Below are positions 18,304 to 27,515 of a stretch of DNA of 64,000 bases, piece by piece. The position numbers and the translations under genes were made by a program. Each line of letters starts with the position of its first letter. The stretch's first letter is position 1. The stretch spans positions 5,285,001 to 5,349,000 of the forward strand of contig NZ_JAVIWK010000001.1 in NCBI RefSeq assembly GCF_034314165.1, given 5' to 3'. The notes beneath the pieces were generated by a model. The model did not search any database. It was not told the origin of the DNA and saw only the letters and a list, made by a program, of their open reading frames with translations. Source of the DNA: Pseudomonas sp. Bout1. Lineage in GTDB: Bacteria; Pseudomonadota; Gammaproteobacteria; Pseudomonadales; Pseudomonadaceae.

Positions 18304-19194
18304 ATGACTCCCCGCACAGCCCTCGGCGCCCTGCATATTGGCGCATTGATGTTTGGCCTCACTGGCGTATTCGGCAAGCTGGCGGCCGCCTCGCCGGCAA
18401 TTATCGTGTTCGGCCGCGCTGCGTTCGCCGTGATTGCCCTGGCGATCTTTGCGCGCTTTGCCAGCAACACCGCCTGGCACAAGCTGCAAGCCCGCGACTG
18501 GCGCCGCCTGCTGGTCAGCGGCCTGCTGCTGGCCGGGCATTGGGTGAGTTTCTTTATTGCGGTAAAGGTCGCCGGTGTGGCTATCGCCACCCTGGGCTTC
18601 ACCACCTTCCCGGCGTTTACGGTGATCCTTGAGGGCCTGATTTTCCGCGAGCGGATTCGCGCCAATGAGATCCTGCTGGTGGTGCTGGTGAGCATCGGCC
18701 TGGTGCTGGTCACGCCGGACTTCAACCTCGCGAGCCAAGCCACCAGTGGCCTGTTATGGGCCGTCGGATCCGGCTTGTTGTTCTCGCTGCTGTCACTGAA
18801 CAACCGCGCCAGCGGGCGCATTCCGCCGGTGCAAGCCGCCTTGTGCCAGAACGTGGTGGTTGCGCTGTGCCTGTTGCCGGTCGCGGCGCCCGGGCTGGCC
18901 GAGGTGCGTGCGCTGGACTGGCTGTGGATCGGCCTGCTCGGGGTGTTCTGCACAGGCCTGGCCCACAGCCTGTTTGTCGCCAGCCTCGCGGTACTCAAGG
19001 CGCGCACCGCAGCGGTGGTATTCGCCATGGAGCCGGTGTACGGCATCACCGTGGCCTGGCTGCTGTTTGCAGAAACACCCACGTTGCGCATGCTGATGGG
19101 CGGCGCGCTGATCATCGTCGCCATCGTGGTGTCCGGGCTGATGGGCAGCGCCAAGCCGGCCAAGCAGCCGGCCGCCACGGCCGACGCTCACTGA
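18304..19194 (+). CDS. EamA/DMT family transporter
   Basis: Encodes 296 residues with about ten predicted hydrophobic helices in two EamA repeats (about 5-140 and 150-285), starting MTPRTALGALHIGALMFGLT. These inner-membrane transporters export amino acids or other metabolites; the substrate cannot be read from the sequence. The gene overlaps the convergent SelT/W-like gene by 7 bp at its 3' end. Confidence 0.88.
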   Translation: MTPRTALGALHIGALMFGLTGVFGKLAAASPAIIVFGRAAFAVIALAIFARFASNTAWHKLQARDWRRLLVSGLLLAGHWVSFFIAVKVAGVAIATLGFTTFPAFTVILEGLIFRERIRANEILLVVLVSIGLVLVTPDFNLASQATSGLLWAVGSGLLFSLLSLNNRASGRIPPVQAALCQNVVVALCLLPVAAPGLAEVRALDWLWIGLLGVFCTGLAHSLFVASLAVLKARTAAVVFAMEPVYGITVAWLLFAETPTLRMLMGGALIIVAIVVSGLMGSAKPAKQPAATADAH

Positions 19195-19475
19195 GTACGG
19201 TCGTTATGCCCCAGGTCCCGTTGCGGGTCGATCTGGTCGCGCACCCGCTGCTTGAGCACTTTGGCTTCCGGGAAGCCACCGTCGGCCTTGCGCTCCCAGA
19301 TTTGCACGCCGTCGCAGGTGATGCGAAACGCACCGCCGGTGGCCGGTTCCAGGGCCACTTTACCGAGGTCATCGGCAAACGTGCTCAACAGCTCCTGAGC
19401 CAGCCACGCGGCGCGCAGCAGCCACTGACACTGTGTGCAATAGGTGATGACAATCTCGGGTTTGGCCACAGACAT
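19188..19475 (-). CDS. SelT/SelW/SelH (Rdx) family thioredoxin-like protein
   Basis: Encodes 95 residues from MSVAKPEIVITYCTQCQWLL. The CxxC motif at Cys13-Cys16 (YCTQCQW) and the GAFRITCDGVQIWERK segment are typical of the Rdx family. Here cysteine stands where eukaryotic members have selenocysteine. The function in bacteria is thought to be redox-related but is not established. It is convergent with the EamA transporter and divergent from the patatin gene. Confidence 0.9.
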   Translation of the reverse strand: MSVAKPEIVITYCTQCQWLLRAAWLAQELLSTFADDLGKVALEPATGGAFRITCDGVQIWERKADGGFPEAKVLKQRVRDQIDPQRDLGHNDRTQ

Positions 19476-19493
19476 GAATTGACGGACTCCTGT

Positions 19494-19525
19494 TTGGCGA
19501 GTTGAAAGGATCGAGTGGCTATAAT
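19494..19525 (+). promoter_or_regulatory. Possible sigma70 promoter of the patatin gene
   Basis: A perfect TATAAT at 19,520-19,525 lies 30 bp before the start codon. The best -35 match, TTGGCG at 19,494, has a long 20-bp spacer, so only the -10 element is convincing. Confidence 0.45.
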
Positions 19526-19555
19526 ACCGGCCTTTATCGTCCTGCCTTGAGATTG

Positions 19556-21748
19556 ATGATGCGCCGCCTGTTGTCCTGCCTGTTGCTGTGCCTGTTCCCC
19601 GTTCTCGTCCAAGCCGTCGAAAACCCACGCCCGAAGATCGGCCTGGTGCTCTCCGGTGGCGCCGCCCGAGGCCTGGCGCACATCGGCGTGCTCAAGGCCC
19701 TGGAAGAACAAGGCATCCACATCGATGCGATTGCCGGCACCAGCATGGGCGCGGTGATTGGCGGGCTGTACGCCTCGGGCTACAAGATCGACGAGCTGGA
19801 AAAACTCGCGTTGAGCATCGACTGGAAGCTTGCCCTGTCCGATGCGCCGCCACGGGAAGACGTGCCGTTCCGGCGCAAGCAGGATGACCGGGATTTCCTG
19901 GTCAAACAGAAACTCAGCTTCCGTGACGACGGCAGCCTTGGCCTGCCACTGGGGGTGATCCAGGGCCAGAACCTGGCCCTGTTGCTGGAAAGCATGTTCG
20001 CCCACAGCAGCAACACCCGGGATTTCGACAAACTGCCGATCCCCTTCCGCGCCGTGGCCACCGACATCACCAGCGGCGAGAAAGTGGTGTTCCGCAAAGG
20101 CCATTTGCCGCAGGTGATCCGCGCCAGTATGTCGATCCCGGCGGTATTTGCCCCGGTGGAGCTGGATGGCCGGCTGCTGGTGGACGGCGGCATGACCGAT
20201 AACATCCCGCTGGATGTGGCGCGAGAAATGGGCGTCGACATCGCCATCGTCGTCGACATCGGCACGCCGCTGCGCACACGCAAGCAACTCAACACCGTGG
20301 TGGACGTGCTCAACCAGTCCATCACCCTGATGACCCGGCGCAACTCCGAAGAACAACTCAAGGCCCTGGCGCCACGCGACGTGCTGATCCAGCCGTCGCT
20401 GGCCGCGTTTGGCGTGACAGACTTCGGCCGTGCCAAAGACATGATCGACGCCGGCTACCGCGCTACCCGCGCCCTCGACGTGCGCCTGGCGCACCTGCGC
20501 CCGCCCGAGCCGGTGGACCCAACACTGATGGCCGCCCGCACGCCCGGCGAGCGCAACCCGGTGATCACCGCGATCAAGGTGGAGAATGACTCCAAGGTCG
20601 GCGACGAGGTGATCCGCTACTACATCCGCCAGAACCTCGGCGAGCCCCTGGACCTGGCCCGCCTGCAAACCGACATGGGCACGCTCTATGGCCTGGATTA
20701 CTTCGAGCAGGTGCAATACCGCGTGGTGAAAAAGGGCAAAGACAACACCCTGGTCATCAGCGCCCGGGGCAAACGCAGCGGCACCGACTACCTGCGCCTG
20801 GGCCTCAACCTGTCGGATGACATGCGCGGCGACAGCGCCTTCAACCTCGGCGCCAGCTACCGCATGAACGGCATCAATCGCCTCGGCGCCGAATGGCTGA
20901 CGCGGGTGCAGATCGGGGACCGGCAGGAGCTGTACAGCGAGTTCTACCAGCCGATGGACACCGGCTCGCGCTACTTCGTCGCGCCCTATATCAGTGCCCA
21001 GGCGCAGAACGTTGAACTGATTGAAGACAACAACCCGATCTCCGAGTACCGCCTGGAACGCTACGGCTTCGGGCTAAACGTGGGCCGGCAGATCGGCAAC
21101 AGCGGCGAGATTCGTTTCGGCGTCGGCGAAGCCTGGGGCAAGGCAGATGTACGCATTGGTGACCGGGATTCGCCGAGCATCAACTTCAGCGAAGGCTTTT
21201 ATGAGCTGAAGTACTCCTTCGACTCGTTCGACAATGTTTACTTCCCGCACACCGGTGAAGACATTGGGCTGGCCTTGCGGGAATTCGAACCGGGGCTGGG
21301 CTCTGACCAGCGCTATCGCCAGTGGGAGTTCAAGCTGGACAAGGCCATGAGCAGCGGGCCGGACACGCTGATTCTCGGCGGGCGTTATGGGCGCACCCTG
21401 GATAAGTCCGACGTGGTGATTTCCAGCTTCCTGCTGGGGGGCGCGCGGCAGTTATCGGGCTTCCGTGAGGATGCGATTGCCGGGCAGAACATCAGCCTGA
21501 TGCGCGCGGTTTACTATCGACGGCTGACGCCGCGGTCTTATTTGCCGCTGGAGTTCCCGCTGTACCTGGGCGCGTCACTGGAACGTGGACGGGCGTGGAA
21601 CAACGACAATGAGTACGACAGCGGGTATATCAACGCGGCCAGTATTTTCCTAGGGTTTGATACACCACTGGGGCCGTTGAATTTCAGTTATGGGTTTAAC
21701 GATGACAATCAGCAGGCGGTGTACCTGAACCTGGGGCAAACGTTCTAA
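19556..21748 (+). CDS. Patatin-like phospholipase with POTRA and BamA-type barrel (PlpD-like, type Vd secretion)
   Basis: Encodes 730 residues, close to the 728 of P. aeruginosa PlpD. After a signal peptide (about 1-20) comes a patatin lipase domain with the oxyanion motif SGGAARG, the nucleophile Ser63 in GTSMG and the dyad partner Asp210 in DGG. A POTRA-like segment (about 330-410) and a 16-strand Omp85-type barrel ending SYGFNDDNQQAVYLNLGQTF follow. In PlpD the barrel carries the lipase across the outer membrane. Substrate and fate here are inferred from that relative. Confidence 0.92.
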   Translation: MMRRLLSCLLLCLFPVLVQAVENPRPKIGLVLSGGAARGLAHIGVLKALEEQGIHIDAIAGTSMGAVIGGLYASGYKIDELEKLALSIDWKLALSDAPPREDVPFRRKQDDRDFLVKQKLSFRDDGSLGLPLGVIQGQNLALLLESMFAHSSNTRDFDKLPIPFRAVATDITSGEKVVFRKGHLPQVIRASMSIPAVFAPVELDGRLLVDGGMTDNIPLDVAREMGVDIAIVVDIGTPLRTRKQLNTVVDVLNQSITLMTRRNSEEQLKALAPRDVLIQPSLAAFGVTDFGRAKDMIDAGYRATRALDVRLAHLRPPEPVDPTLMAARTPGERNPVITAIKVENDSKVGDEVIRYYIRQNLGEPLDLARLQTDMGTLYGLDYFEQVQYRVVKKGKDNTLVISARGKRSGTDYLRLGLNLSDDMRGDSAFNLGASYRMNGINRLGAEWLTRVQIGDRQELYSEFYQPMDTGSRYFVAPYISAQAQNVELIEDNNPISEYRLERYGFGLNVGRQIGNSGEIRFGVGEAWGKADVRIGDRDSPSINFSEGFYELKYSFDSFDNVYFPHTGEDIGLALREFEPGLGSDQRYRQWEFKLDKAMSSGPDTLILGGRYGRTLDKSDVVISSFLLGGARQLSGFREDAIAGQNISLMRAVYYRRLTPRSYLPLEFPLYLGASLERGRAWNNDNEYDSGYINAASIFLGFDTPLGPLNFSYGFNDDNQQAVYLNLGQTF

Positions 21749-21764
21749 GCACACCACAACCCCA

Positions 21765-21905
21765 TGTGGGAACGGGCTTGCTGTGGTGAGCGGGCTTGCT
21801 GTGGTGAGCGGGCTTGCCCCGCGCTGGGCTGCGAAGCAGCCCCATCAACCTGCGGTGAACCCGACGGGGGACAAGCCCCCTCACCACAGCAAGCCCGCTC
21901 CCACA
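21765..21905. repeat. REPIN, family B, with tandemly repeated left arm
   Basis: Left and right arms pair through TGTGGGAACGGGCTTGC and CAAGCCCGCTCCCACA, with an inner GGGCTGCGAAGCAGCCC hairpin. The left side carries an 18-bp unit (GCGGGCTTGCTGTGGTGA) repeated at 21,772, 21,790 and, in part, 21,808; the right side has no such copies. It lies between the patatin gene and the convergent MarR gene. Confidence 0.88.
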
Positions 21906-21930
21906 CGTTTTATCTCCGGCGCATCGGAAA

Positions 21931-22365
21931 TCAGGACTTCTCGAGGTTTGCGAGGATGTGCTCATGAACCCGCATGCACACCCCCAGATCCTCTTCTTCA
22001 ACACCCACAAACAGCTCATGGCGCAAGGCCGTGGCGATGGTTTCAATCTGTTCGATCAACGGCTTCGCGGTGTCGCACAGCACGATGCGCTTGGCGCGGC
22101 GATCTTCCACCACGGCCTGGCGTTGCACCAAACCCTGGCCTTCCAGGCTGTCGAGCAACCGCGCCAACGTGGGCCCTTCTACCCCGACGCTTTGCGCCAG
22201 CTCACGCTGGGTCGGCGGCTCGGTAAAACGCGCCAGATGCAGCAGCACCAGCCAGCGTGCCTGGGACAAACCCAGGCCTGCCAGGCGACGATCCAGCTCG
22301 GCACGCCAACCTCGGGACATCTGTGCCAACTGCATGCCAAAACGGTGTTGATCGGTTAACGGCAT
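21931..22365 (-). CDS. MarR/SlyA family transcriptional regulator
   Basis: Encodes 144 residues with a MarR winged helix (about 35-105): LSQARWLVLLHLARFTEPPT, then QRELAQSVGVEGPTLARLLD and a wing containing VEDRRAKRIVL. Such repressors usually respond to small aromatic or oxidising ligands. Two overlapping palindromes 35-56 bp upstream of the start look like its own operator. No divergent target gene lies beyond them; the next gene upstream is recQ on the same strand. Confidence 0.92.
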   Translation of the reverse strand: MPLTDQHRFGMQLAQMSRGWRAELDRRLAGLGLSQARWLVLLHLARFTEPPTQRELAQSVGVEGPTLARLLDSLEGQGLVQRQAVVEDRRAKRIVLCDTAKPLIEQIETIATALRHELFVGVEEEDLGVCMRVHEHILANLEKS

Positions 22366-22399
22366 AAAAAACTCATGGGTTAGACTGAAAATAAAGTGT

Positions 22400-22421
22400 G
22401 GCTAATTATTAGCCAGCTAAT
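22400..22421. promoter_or_regulatory. Overlapping palindromes, likely operator of the MarR gene
   Basis: GGCTAATTATTAGCC (perfect 7-bp arms around one T) overlaps ATTAGCCAGCTAAT (6-bp arms). Both are built from the TTAGC/GCTAA half-site, as is common for MarR-family operators. They lie 35-56 bp upstream of the start codon, which suits autorepression. Confidence 0.65.
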
Positions 22422-22486
22422 CATGACCCATGCCAGTAGGCAAGACCTGGTATGTACTGTTTCGTTACATTGGCCTAACTGCGGCA

Positions 22487-24613
22487 TCAAATCTCGAATT
22501 CGGACTGCAACGCGGCCCTCACACAGTACAAAACGCCCTCGGGGACACGGCCGGTAAACAGCGGCGAAATCTCGGAAACAGGTGGCAACTCGCCTTCTCC
22601 ATCGAGGAAGGCATCCTGGATTTCACCGAGCAAATCCTCCGGCAAATCAAGCGCCTGCTCCAACGACAGCTGCTGCTTGCCGATGGACTCGGCGAGCAGT
22701 GTGTAGACGTTCTTTTCCGAGCACTGCAACTGCCCGGCGATCTGGATCGGCGTCATGCCGGCCCGGGCCAGGCTGATCAGCTCGTGGCGGATGTCGGCGA
22801 CCTCTTTCGGTGCCTCGACCTGGCCACCGAGCACTTCGAGGAATGCCTGGCCATAACGCTCCAGCTTGCGCGCGCCGACACCGCTGACCCTGGCCATTTC
22901 GCCCAGGGTGGTGGGGTGCTCGCGGAGCATCTCCAGCAAAGTTGAGTCAGGGAAAATGACGTAAGGCGGCACGCTGTGTTCCTGTGCGAGCTTTTTGCGC
23001 AGCGCGCGCAAGGCTTCCCACTGTTCGCGCTCTTCGAAGCGCACCAGTTGGCTGGCCTGGCTGGTGCTGCTCTTGGCGGTGGTTTGCGGCTTAAGGTCGC
23101 GGCGCAGCTCCAGGCTGACTTCGCCCTTGAGCAGCGGCCGGCAACTGTCGTTCAGGCGCAGGCCGCCATAGCCTTCGAGGTCGATGTCTACCAGGCCACG
23201 GGCGACCATTTGCCGGAACAGCGAGCGCCACTCGCCTTCAGCGCGGTCCTTGCCCACACCATAGACCGAGAGTTTTTGGTGGCCGAAGCTGCGGATCTTT
23301 TCGTTGTCCTTGCCCAGCAGCACATCTACCAGATGGCCCACGCCATAGCGCTGGCCGGTGCGGTAGATCGCCGACAAGGCCTGGCGTGCCGGCTCGGTGG
23401 CATCCCAGGTCTGCACGCCGTCGACGCAGCTGTCGCAGTGGCCGCAGGGCTGGGGCATGTCTTCGTCGAAGTACGCGAGCAAGGTCTGGCGACGGCAGCG
23501 GGTTTCTTCGCACAGCGACAGCATGGCGTCGAGCTTGTGCTGTTCCAGGCGCTTGTGCCGCTCGTCACCTTCGGAGTTTTGCAGCATCTGCTTGAGCATC
23601 ACCACGTCTTGCAGGCCATAGACCATCCAGGCATCCGCGGGCAGGCCGTCACGGCCGGCACGTCCGGTTTCCTGGTAGTACGCCTCGAGGGATTTTGGCA
23701 GGTCCATGTGGGCCACGAAGCGCACGTTGGATTTGTCGATGCCCATGCCGAACGCGATGGTAGCGACCATGATCAGGCCTTCCTCGTTGAGGAAGCGCTT
23801 CTGATGGTGAGACCGCGTTTCATTGGGCAGGCCGGCGTGGTACGGCAGCGCCGGGTAACCTTGCTCACTGAGGAATGCGGCGACTTCGTCGACCTTCTTG
23901 CGCGACAGGCAATAGACGATGCCGGCGTCGCTGCGCCGGTCGGAGAGGAACGCCAGCAACTGCTTGCGCGGCTGTTCCTTGGGCACGATGCGGTAAAAAA
24001 TATTGGGGCGGTCGAAGCTGGAGAGAAAACGCTCGGCGTTTTGCAGGTGCAGGCGCTCGACGATTTCTTCGCGGGTGCGTTTGTCGGCGGTGGCCGTCAG
24101 GGCAATGCGCGGGACGTTGGGAAACAGTTCGGCCAGTTGGCCCAGTTGCAGGTATTCGCGGCGGAAATCGTGGCCCCACTGGGACACACAGTGGGCTTCG
24201 TCGATGGCGAACAGGGCGATTTCCAGGCTCTGCAGGAACGCCAGCATGCGCGGTTGCACCAGGCGCTCGGGGGCGAGGTAAAGCATCTTCACTTCGCCGC
24301 GCTTGATGCGGGCGGCGAGGTCACGCTGCTGTTCGGCGCTGAGGGTGGAGTTCAGAGCCGCGGCAGCCACGCCGAGCTCTTCGAGGGTAGCCACCTGATC
24401 GTCCATCAAGGCGATCAACGGTGACACCACCACCGCCAGCCCTTCACGCAAAAGTGCCGGCACCTGGAAACACAGCGACTTGCCGCCGCCGGTAGGCATC
24501 AACACCAGGGCGTCACCGCCATTGGCCACGCGCTCAATGATCGCACCCTGGCGGCCACGAAAACTGTCGTAGCCGAAGATGTCCTTGAGGACGCGTTGAG
24601 CCTGCTCGAGCAT
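22487..24613 (-). CDS. recQ: ATP-dependent DNA helicase RecQ
   Basis: Encodes 708 residues from the ATG at 24,613 (GGAG upstream); the frame stays open further 5' but those residues are not RecQ-like. Walker A TGGGKS is at 41-46 and DEAH at 138-141 ([15 protein letters not shown]). The zinc-binding cysteines (CEETRCRRQ, then CGHCDSC), the RQC domain and the C-terminal HRDC domain are all present. RecQ unwinds DNA 3' to 5' in RecF-pathway repair and replication restart. Confidence 0.97.
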   Translation of the reverse strand: MLEQAQRVLKDIFGYDSFRGRQGAIIERVANGGDALVLMPTGGGKSLCFQVPALLREGLAVVVSPLIALMDDQVATLEELGVAAAALNSTLSAEQQRDLAARIKRGEVKMLYLAPERLVQPRMLAFLQSLEIALFAIDEAHCVSQWGHDFRREYLQLGQLAELFPNVPRIALTATADKRTREEIVERLHLQNAERFLSSFDRPNIFYRIVPKEQPRKQLLAFLSDRRSDAGIVYCLSRKKVDEVAAFLSEQGYPALPYHAGLPNETRSHHQKRFLNEEGLIMVATIAFGMGIDKSNVRFVAHMDLPKSLEAYYQETGRAGRDGLPADAWMVYGLQDVVMLKQMLQNSEGDERHKRLEQHKLDAMLSLCEETRCRRQTLLAYFDEDMPQPCGHCDSCVDGVQTWDATEPARQALSAIYRTGQRYGVGHLVDVLLGKDNEKIRSFGHQKLSVYGVGKDRAEGEWRSLFRQMVARGLVDIDLEGYGGLRLNDSCRPLLKGEVSLELRRDLKPQTTAKSSTSQASQLVRFEEREQWEALRALRKKLAQEHSVPPYVIFPDSTLLEMLREHPTTLGEMARVSGVGARKLERYGQAFLEVLGGQVEAPKEVADIRHELISLARAGMTPIQIAGQLQCSEKNVYTLLAESIGKQQLSLEQALDLPEDLLGEIQDAFLDGEGELPPVSEISPLFTGRVPEGVLYCVRAALQSEFEI

Positions 24614-24844
24614 GAAAAACTCCAAATATCGCCGAAATCCCTCTGTACAGGCTGGTCGAAAAAGCGCGCTTGAGTGGAAATTAATCCGTAAGCGAACTTT
24701 TCCCGCGACGGGCGCCTGGCCTGTAGGGGCATCACAAAACGCGGCAGTATACCCGAGCGTCACCCGGCAAAGGGTGCCGTTGAGGATATAGCCGGGACGG
24801 GAGATGCTGAGGTTGCATTGCGCCAGATAGACCCATTTGATCCC

Positions 24845-24869
24845 TTCGCGAGCAAGCCCGCGCCCACAG
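24845..24869. repeat. Single REP element
   Basis: TTCGCGAGCAAGCCCGCGCC followed by CACAG is a lone REP resembling the right arms of families B and D, with no inverted partner nearby. It lies between recQ and the divergent UPF0149 gene. Confidence 0.7.
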
Positions 24870-24945
24870 AATCTGTGCTGCGGCTGGCCTGGGCGCTCAA
24901 GAAAGCCTAGAATTGCCCATCGTTTATTCCCAAGGTAGCCCGTCA

Positions 24946-25533
24946 ATGTCCTTCGCTGAGCAACTAACCCGCCTGCAAGCCTTCCTCGATGCCGATGAGC
25001 TGCACGACGAGGCGCTGGACTACGTGGCCGCCCACGGCTATCTGACCGCGCTGTCGATCTGCTCTGACGTCGTGCCCGACCGTGAATGGATCGACGCCCT
25101 CTTCTCCGAAGAGCCTCACTACAGTGATGCCGCCCAGCGCGAAGAAATCGAATCCACCCTGCTGGCCCTCAAGGCTCACATTGGCCGCCAACTGGCTTCC
25201 GATGAAGAGTTCGAACTGCCTTGCGACCTGGACCTGGGCGAAGACCCGGACGACTCCGAACTGCGCGGCTGGTGCATCGGCTTCATGGAAGGCGTGTTCC
25301 TGCGTGAAGAGGCCTGGTTCGAAACGGCTGAAGAAGAAGTCAGCGAAATGCTGCTGCCGATCATGGTCGGTTCGGGGCTGTTCGACGAACAACCTGAATT
25401 CTCCGACATCGCCTCCGACGCCAACCTGATGGACGACATGATCGTGCAGATCCCGGAAGCGCTGACCGCCCTGTACCTGCTGTGCAACGCACCTGACGAA
25501 AAGCCGGCGATCCTCAAGCCTCGCCACCACTAA
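24946..25533 (+). CDS. UPF0149 (YgfB/YecA-like) family protein
   Basis: Encodes 195 residues from the ATG preceded by AAGGT. The acidic sequence contains the UPF0149 features [18 protein letters not shown] and a helical C-terminus. There is no C-terminal SEC-C zinc motif, so it is closer to short members. The function of this clade is not established. It is followed 20 bp later by a DUF454 gene in the same direction, probably cotranscribed. Confidence 0.88.
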   Translation: MSFAEQLTRLQAFLDADELHDEALDYVAAHGYLTALSICSDVVPDREWIDALFSEEPHYSDAAQREEIESTLLALKAHIGRQLASDEEFELPCDLDLGEDPDDSELRGWCIGFMEGVFLREEAWFETAEEEVSEMLLPIMVGSGLFDEQPEFSDIASDANLMDDMIVQIPEALTALYLLCNAPDEKPAILKPRHH

Positions 25534-25553
25534 GACCGTTGCCCGTGGCGCCC

Positions 25554-25937
25554 ATGGGCAACCGCTCTGTGATCACGCGTTACGTTCTGCTGGCCATCGG
25601 CTGGTTGAGCGTGGCGCTCGGGGTGATCGGCATTTTCCTGCCGGTGCTGCCCACCACGCCCTTCCTTCTGCTGGCTGCCGCCTGCTTTGCCCGTAGCTCC
25701 CCGCGCTTCTACCAATGGCTGGTGGAACACCCGCGCCTGGGGCCGTGGATCCGTGACTATCTGGATGGCAACGGGATTCCGCTCAAGGGCAAGGTGTATG
25801 CCATTGGGTTGATGTGGGTGAGTATCGGGTTTTCCTGCTACCTGGTGCCGCTGATTTGGGCGCGCGGGTTCATGCTGACCAGTGCGGTGTTGGTGACGGT
25901 GTATATTTTGCGGCAGAAGACATTGGCCAAGCGTTGA
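25554..25937 (+). CDS. DUF454 (YbaN-like) inner-membrane protein
   Basis: Encodes 127 residues from the ATG at 25,554 (a TTG 15 bp earlier is also in frame). It has three to four hydrophobic segments and the family motif GIFLPVLPTTPFLLLAAACF followed by ARSSPRFYQWL. Function is unknown. It lies directly after the UPF0149 gene and before a REPIN. Confidence 0.9.
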   Translation: MGNRSVITRYVLLAIGWLSVALGVIGIFLPVLPTTPFLLLAAACFARSSPRFYQWLVEHPRLGPWIRDYLDGNGIPLKGKVYAIGLMWVSIGFSCYLVPLIWARGFMLTSAVLVTVYILRQKTLAKR

Positions 25938-25970
25938 AGCACGCTCAAGACGAGCAATGACCTGTGACCA

Positions 25971-26110
25971 GGGAGCTTGCTGTGGCGAGCGGGCTTGCTG
26001 TGGCGAGGGAGCTTGCTGTGGCGAGGGAGCTTGCTCCCGCTGGAGTGCGCAGCGCTCCCGCTTTTTTGGGGCCGCTGCGCAGCCCAGCGGGAGCAAGCTC
26101 CCTCGCCACA
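25971..26110. repeat. REPIN, family B, with tandemly repeated left arm
   Basis: The left side has three complete 18-bp units (GGGAGCTTGCTGTGGCGA and a near copy) at 25,971, 25,989 and 26,007 plus a partial fourth. It is followed by an inner CCGCTG/CAGCGG hairpin region and a single right arm AGCGGGAGCAAGCTCCCTCG. It separates DUF454 from the convergent HAD gene. Confidence 0.88.
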
Positions 26111-26145
26111 AAAGCCACTCACCAGACAGTCTTGCCAGAGGGTGT

Positions 26146-26832
26146 TTAGCGCATCGGCGGCAAGCCATACGCCGCCAGATCAAAATCCGCCAACTTGCGA
26201 ATAATCTGGTCGGCATGGTGATACTTGCTGTCCGCCATCGCCTCATCCGGCACGGCAATCGCGGTCATGTGCGCAGCTTTGGCCGCGGTCACGCCAAACG
26301 GCGAATCCTCAAACACCAGGCAGTCTTGCGGCGCCACACCCAAACGGCGCGCCGCCGTGAGGAAGATATCCGGAGCAGGCTTTGCCGCCCCTACTTCCGG
26401 GTCATCTGCCGTGACGATGGTGTCGAACAACCCAAACCACTCACGGTGCAACGTGGTCTTGTGGCCAAACGAGTTGCGCGACGAACTGGTGCCTACGGCA
26501 ATCGGAATGTTATGCGCCTTCAAGTGCCGCACCAGCGCTTCAGCGCCCGGCATACCCAGGGCCTTGGGGAAACGCTCGCTCATCAGCGGCTCGCGGATCA
26601 CCAAAAATTCTGCGGGGGTAATCGGCAGGTCCAGCGCCTTGACCACGTAGTCGGCCAGGTCCTGGGCGCCACGCCCAATGATGTGCTGCTTGATCCCCCA
26701 GTCATAGGTGCGGCCGTAGCGTTCGGCGATGATCTGCGTGACTTCGGTGTAGATGCCTTCTGTATCCAGCAACAACCCGTCCATATCGAAAATAACAGCC
26801 TTGATCGGGACAGCGGTACGCGGTGCATTCAT
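26146..26832 (-). CDS. HAD-IA family phosphatase (phosphoglycolate/pseudouridine-monophosphate type)
   Basis: Encodes 228 residues from MNAPRTAVPIKAVIFDMDGL. HAD motif I is DMDGLLLD, motif II lies in VGTSSS, motif III is the Lys of AKPAPDIF and motif IV is EDSPFGV. The all-helical cap between motifs I and II matches subclass IA beta-phosphoglucomutase-like enzymes. Substrate unknown; closest in pattern to GS1/PUDP-like phosphatases. Divergent from the ECF sigma gene. Confidence 0.88.
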   Translation of the reverse strand: MNAPRTAVPIKAVIFDMDGLLLDTEGIYTEVTQIIAERYGRTYDWGIKQHIIGRGAQDLADYVVKALDLPITPAEFLVIREPLMSERFPKALGMPGAEALVRHLKAHNIPIAVGTSSSRNSFGHKTTLHREWFGLFDTIVTADDPEVGAAKPAPDIFLTAARRLGVAPQDCLVFEDSPFGVTAAKAAHMTAIAVPDEAMADSKYHHADQIIRKLADFDLAAYGLPPMR

Positions 26833-26918
26833 CACTACAGATCCGTGGGCAAAAGGACTAAAAGGATTCAGCACAATAACGGCCCGCCTACGCTGCAAGC
26901 AACCGTTAAAGGCCGGTG

Positions 26919-26940
26919 TTGATAATTACTCTCAATTGAC
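26919..26940 (+). promoter_or_regulatory. Possible Fur box upstream of the ECF sigma gene
   Basis: GATAATTACTCTCAATTGA matches the GATAAT hexamer of the Fur consensus fully and 11 of 19 positions overall. It lies about 50 bp upstream of the fecI-like start, the expected place for iron repression of surface-signalling sigma genes. Confidence 0.5.
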
Positions 26941-26987
26941 TTAACGTCGCGGCGCTTCCAGGCTCTGATCTCCTTTTGAGTTTCGCT

Positions 26988-27515
26988 GTGACTGACAATG
27001 CCGCCAGGCTGCAACTCTACCTCGACCACCGCCCCGCACTGATCAACTACGCCAAGGTTGTGGTGGGCGAGCGTGCGCGCGCCGAAGACGTGGTGCAGGA
27101 CGCGTTTTTGCGCTTCTGCGCCAGCGGCGATGACGCCGTGGAACAACCGGTGGCGTACCTGTACCGCATCGTGCGCAACCTGGCACTGGACGCAGTGCGC
27201 CGCCAGGCCACGGAAAAACGCCAGCAGCAAATGCCGCCCCAGTGGATGCGCCCGGGCGGGGAACTGTCGCCAGAGCAGCGGGTGGTCCACGGGGATGACG
27301 CCAGTCGTATCGCGGCCGCCCTGGCGGGTTTGCCCGAGCAAATGCGCGTGGCCGTGGAGATGCATCGCCTGGGCGGCTTCACGTTGCAGCAAACCGCCGA
27401 TCATCTCAATATCTCGCTTTCTACCGCCCATCGCCTGGTCAAGGACGCCATCGTTCACCTGGCCTCCAGTGTCGCCACTCACATCGAGCACAGTAAGGAA
27501 CGCCCATATGCATGA
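26988..27515 (+). CDS. FecI-like ECF sigma factor (iron/heme surface signalling)
   Basis: Encodes 175 residues if translation starts at GTG 26,988; a TTG 12 bp upstream is the other candidate. Region 2 (RAEDVVQDAFLRFC, then YLYRIVRNLALDAVRR) and region 4 (LPEQMRVAVEMHRLGGFTLQ, then LNISLSTAHRLVKDA) are present. Region 3 is absent, as in ECF factors. Such factors drive transcription of the outer-membrane receptor when the ligand is bound. The stop overlaps the start of the FecR-like gene (ATGCATGA). Confidence 0.93.
   Translation: MTDNAARLQLYLDHRPALINYAKVVVGERARAEDVVQDAFLRFCASGDDAVEQPVAYLYRIVRNLALDAVRRQATEKRQQQMPPQWMRPGGELSPEQRVVHGDDASRIAAALAGLPEQMRVAVEMHRLGGFTLQQTADHLNISLSTAHRLVKDAIVHLASSVATHIEHSKERPYA

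Noticed and set aside
21765..21905. Tandem repeats considered as a CRISPR array
   Set aside because: The units are contiguous without unique spacers, and the structure is a REPIN with slippage in one arm.
22976..24424. Plus-strand ORF of 482 codons antisense to recQ
   Set aside because: It lies wholly within recQ on the other strand, has no protein-like motifs and results from GC bias at third positions.
24614..24946. N-terminal extension of RecQ (about 110 residues)
   Set aside because: The frame is open but the residues are unlike RecQ, and the ATG at 24,613 has a ribosome-binding site and gives the usual length.
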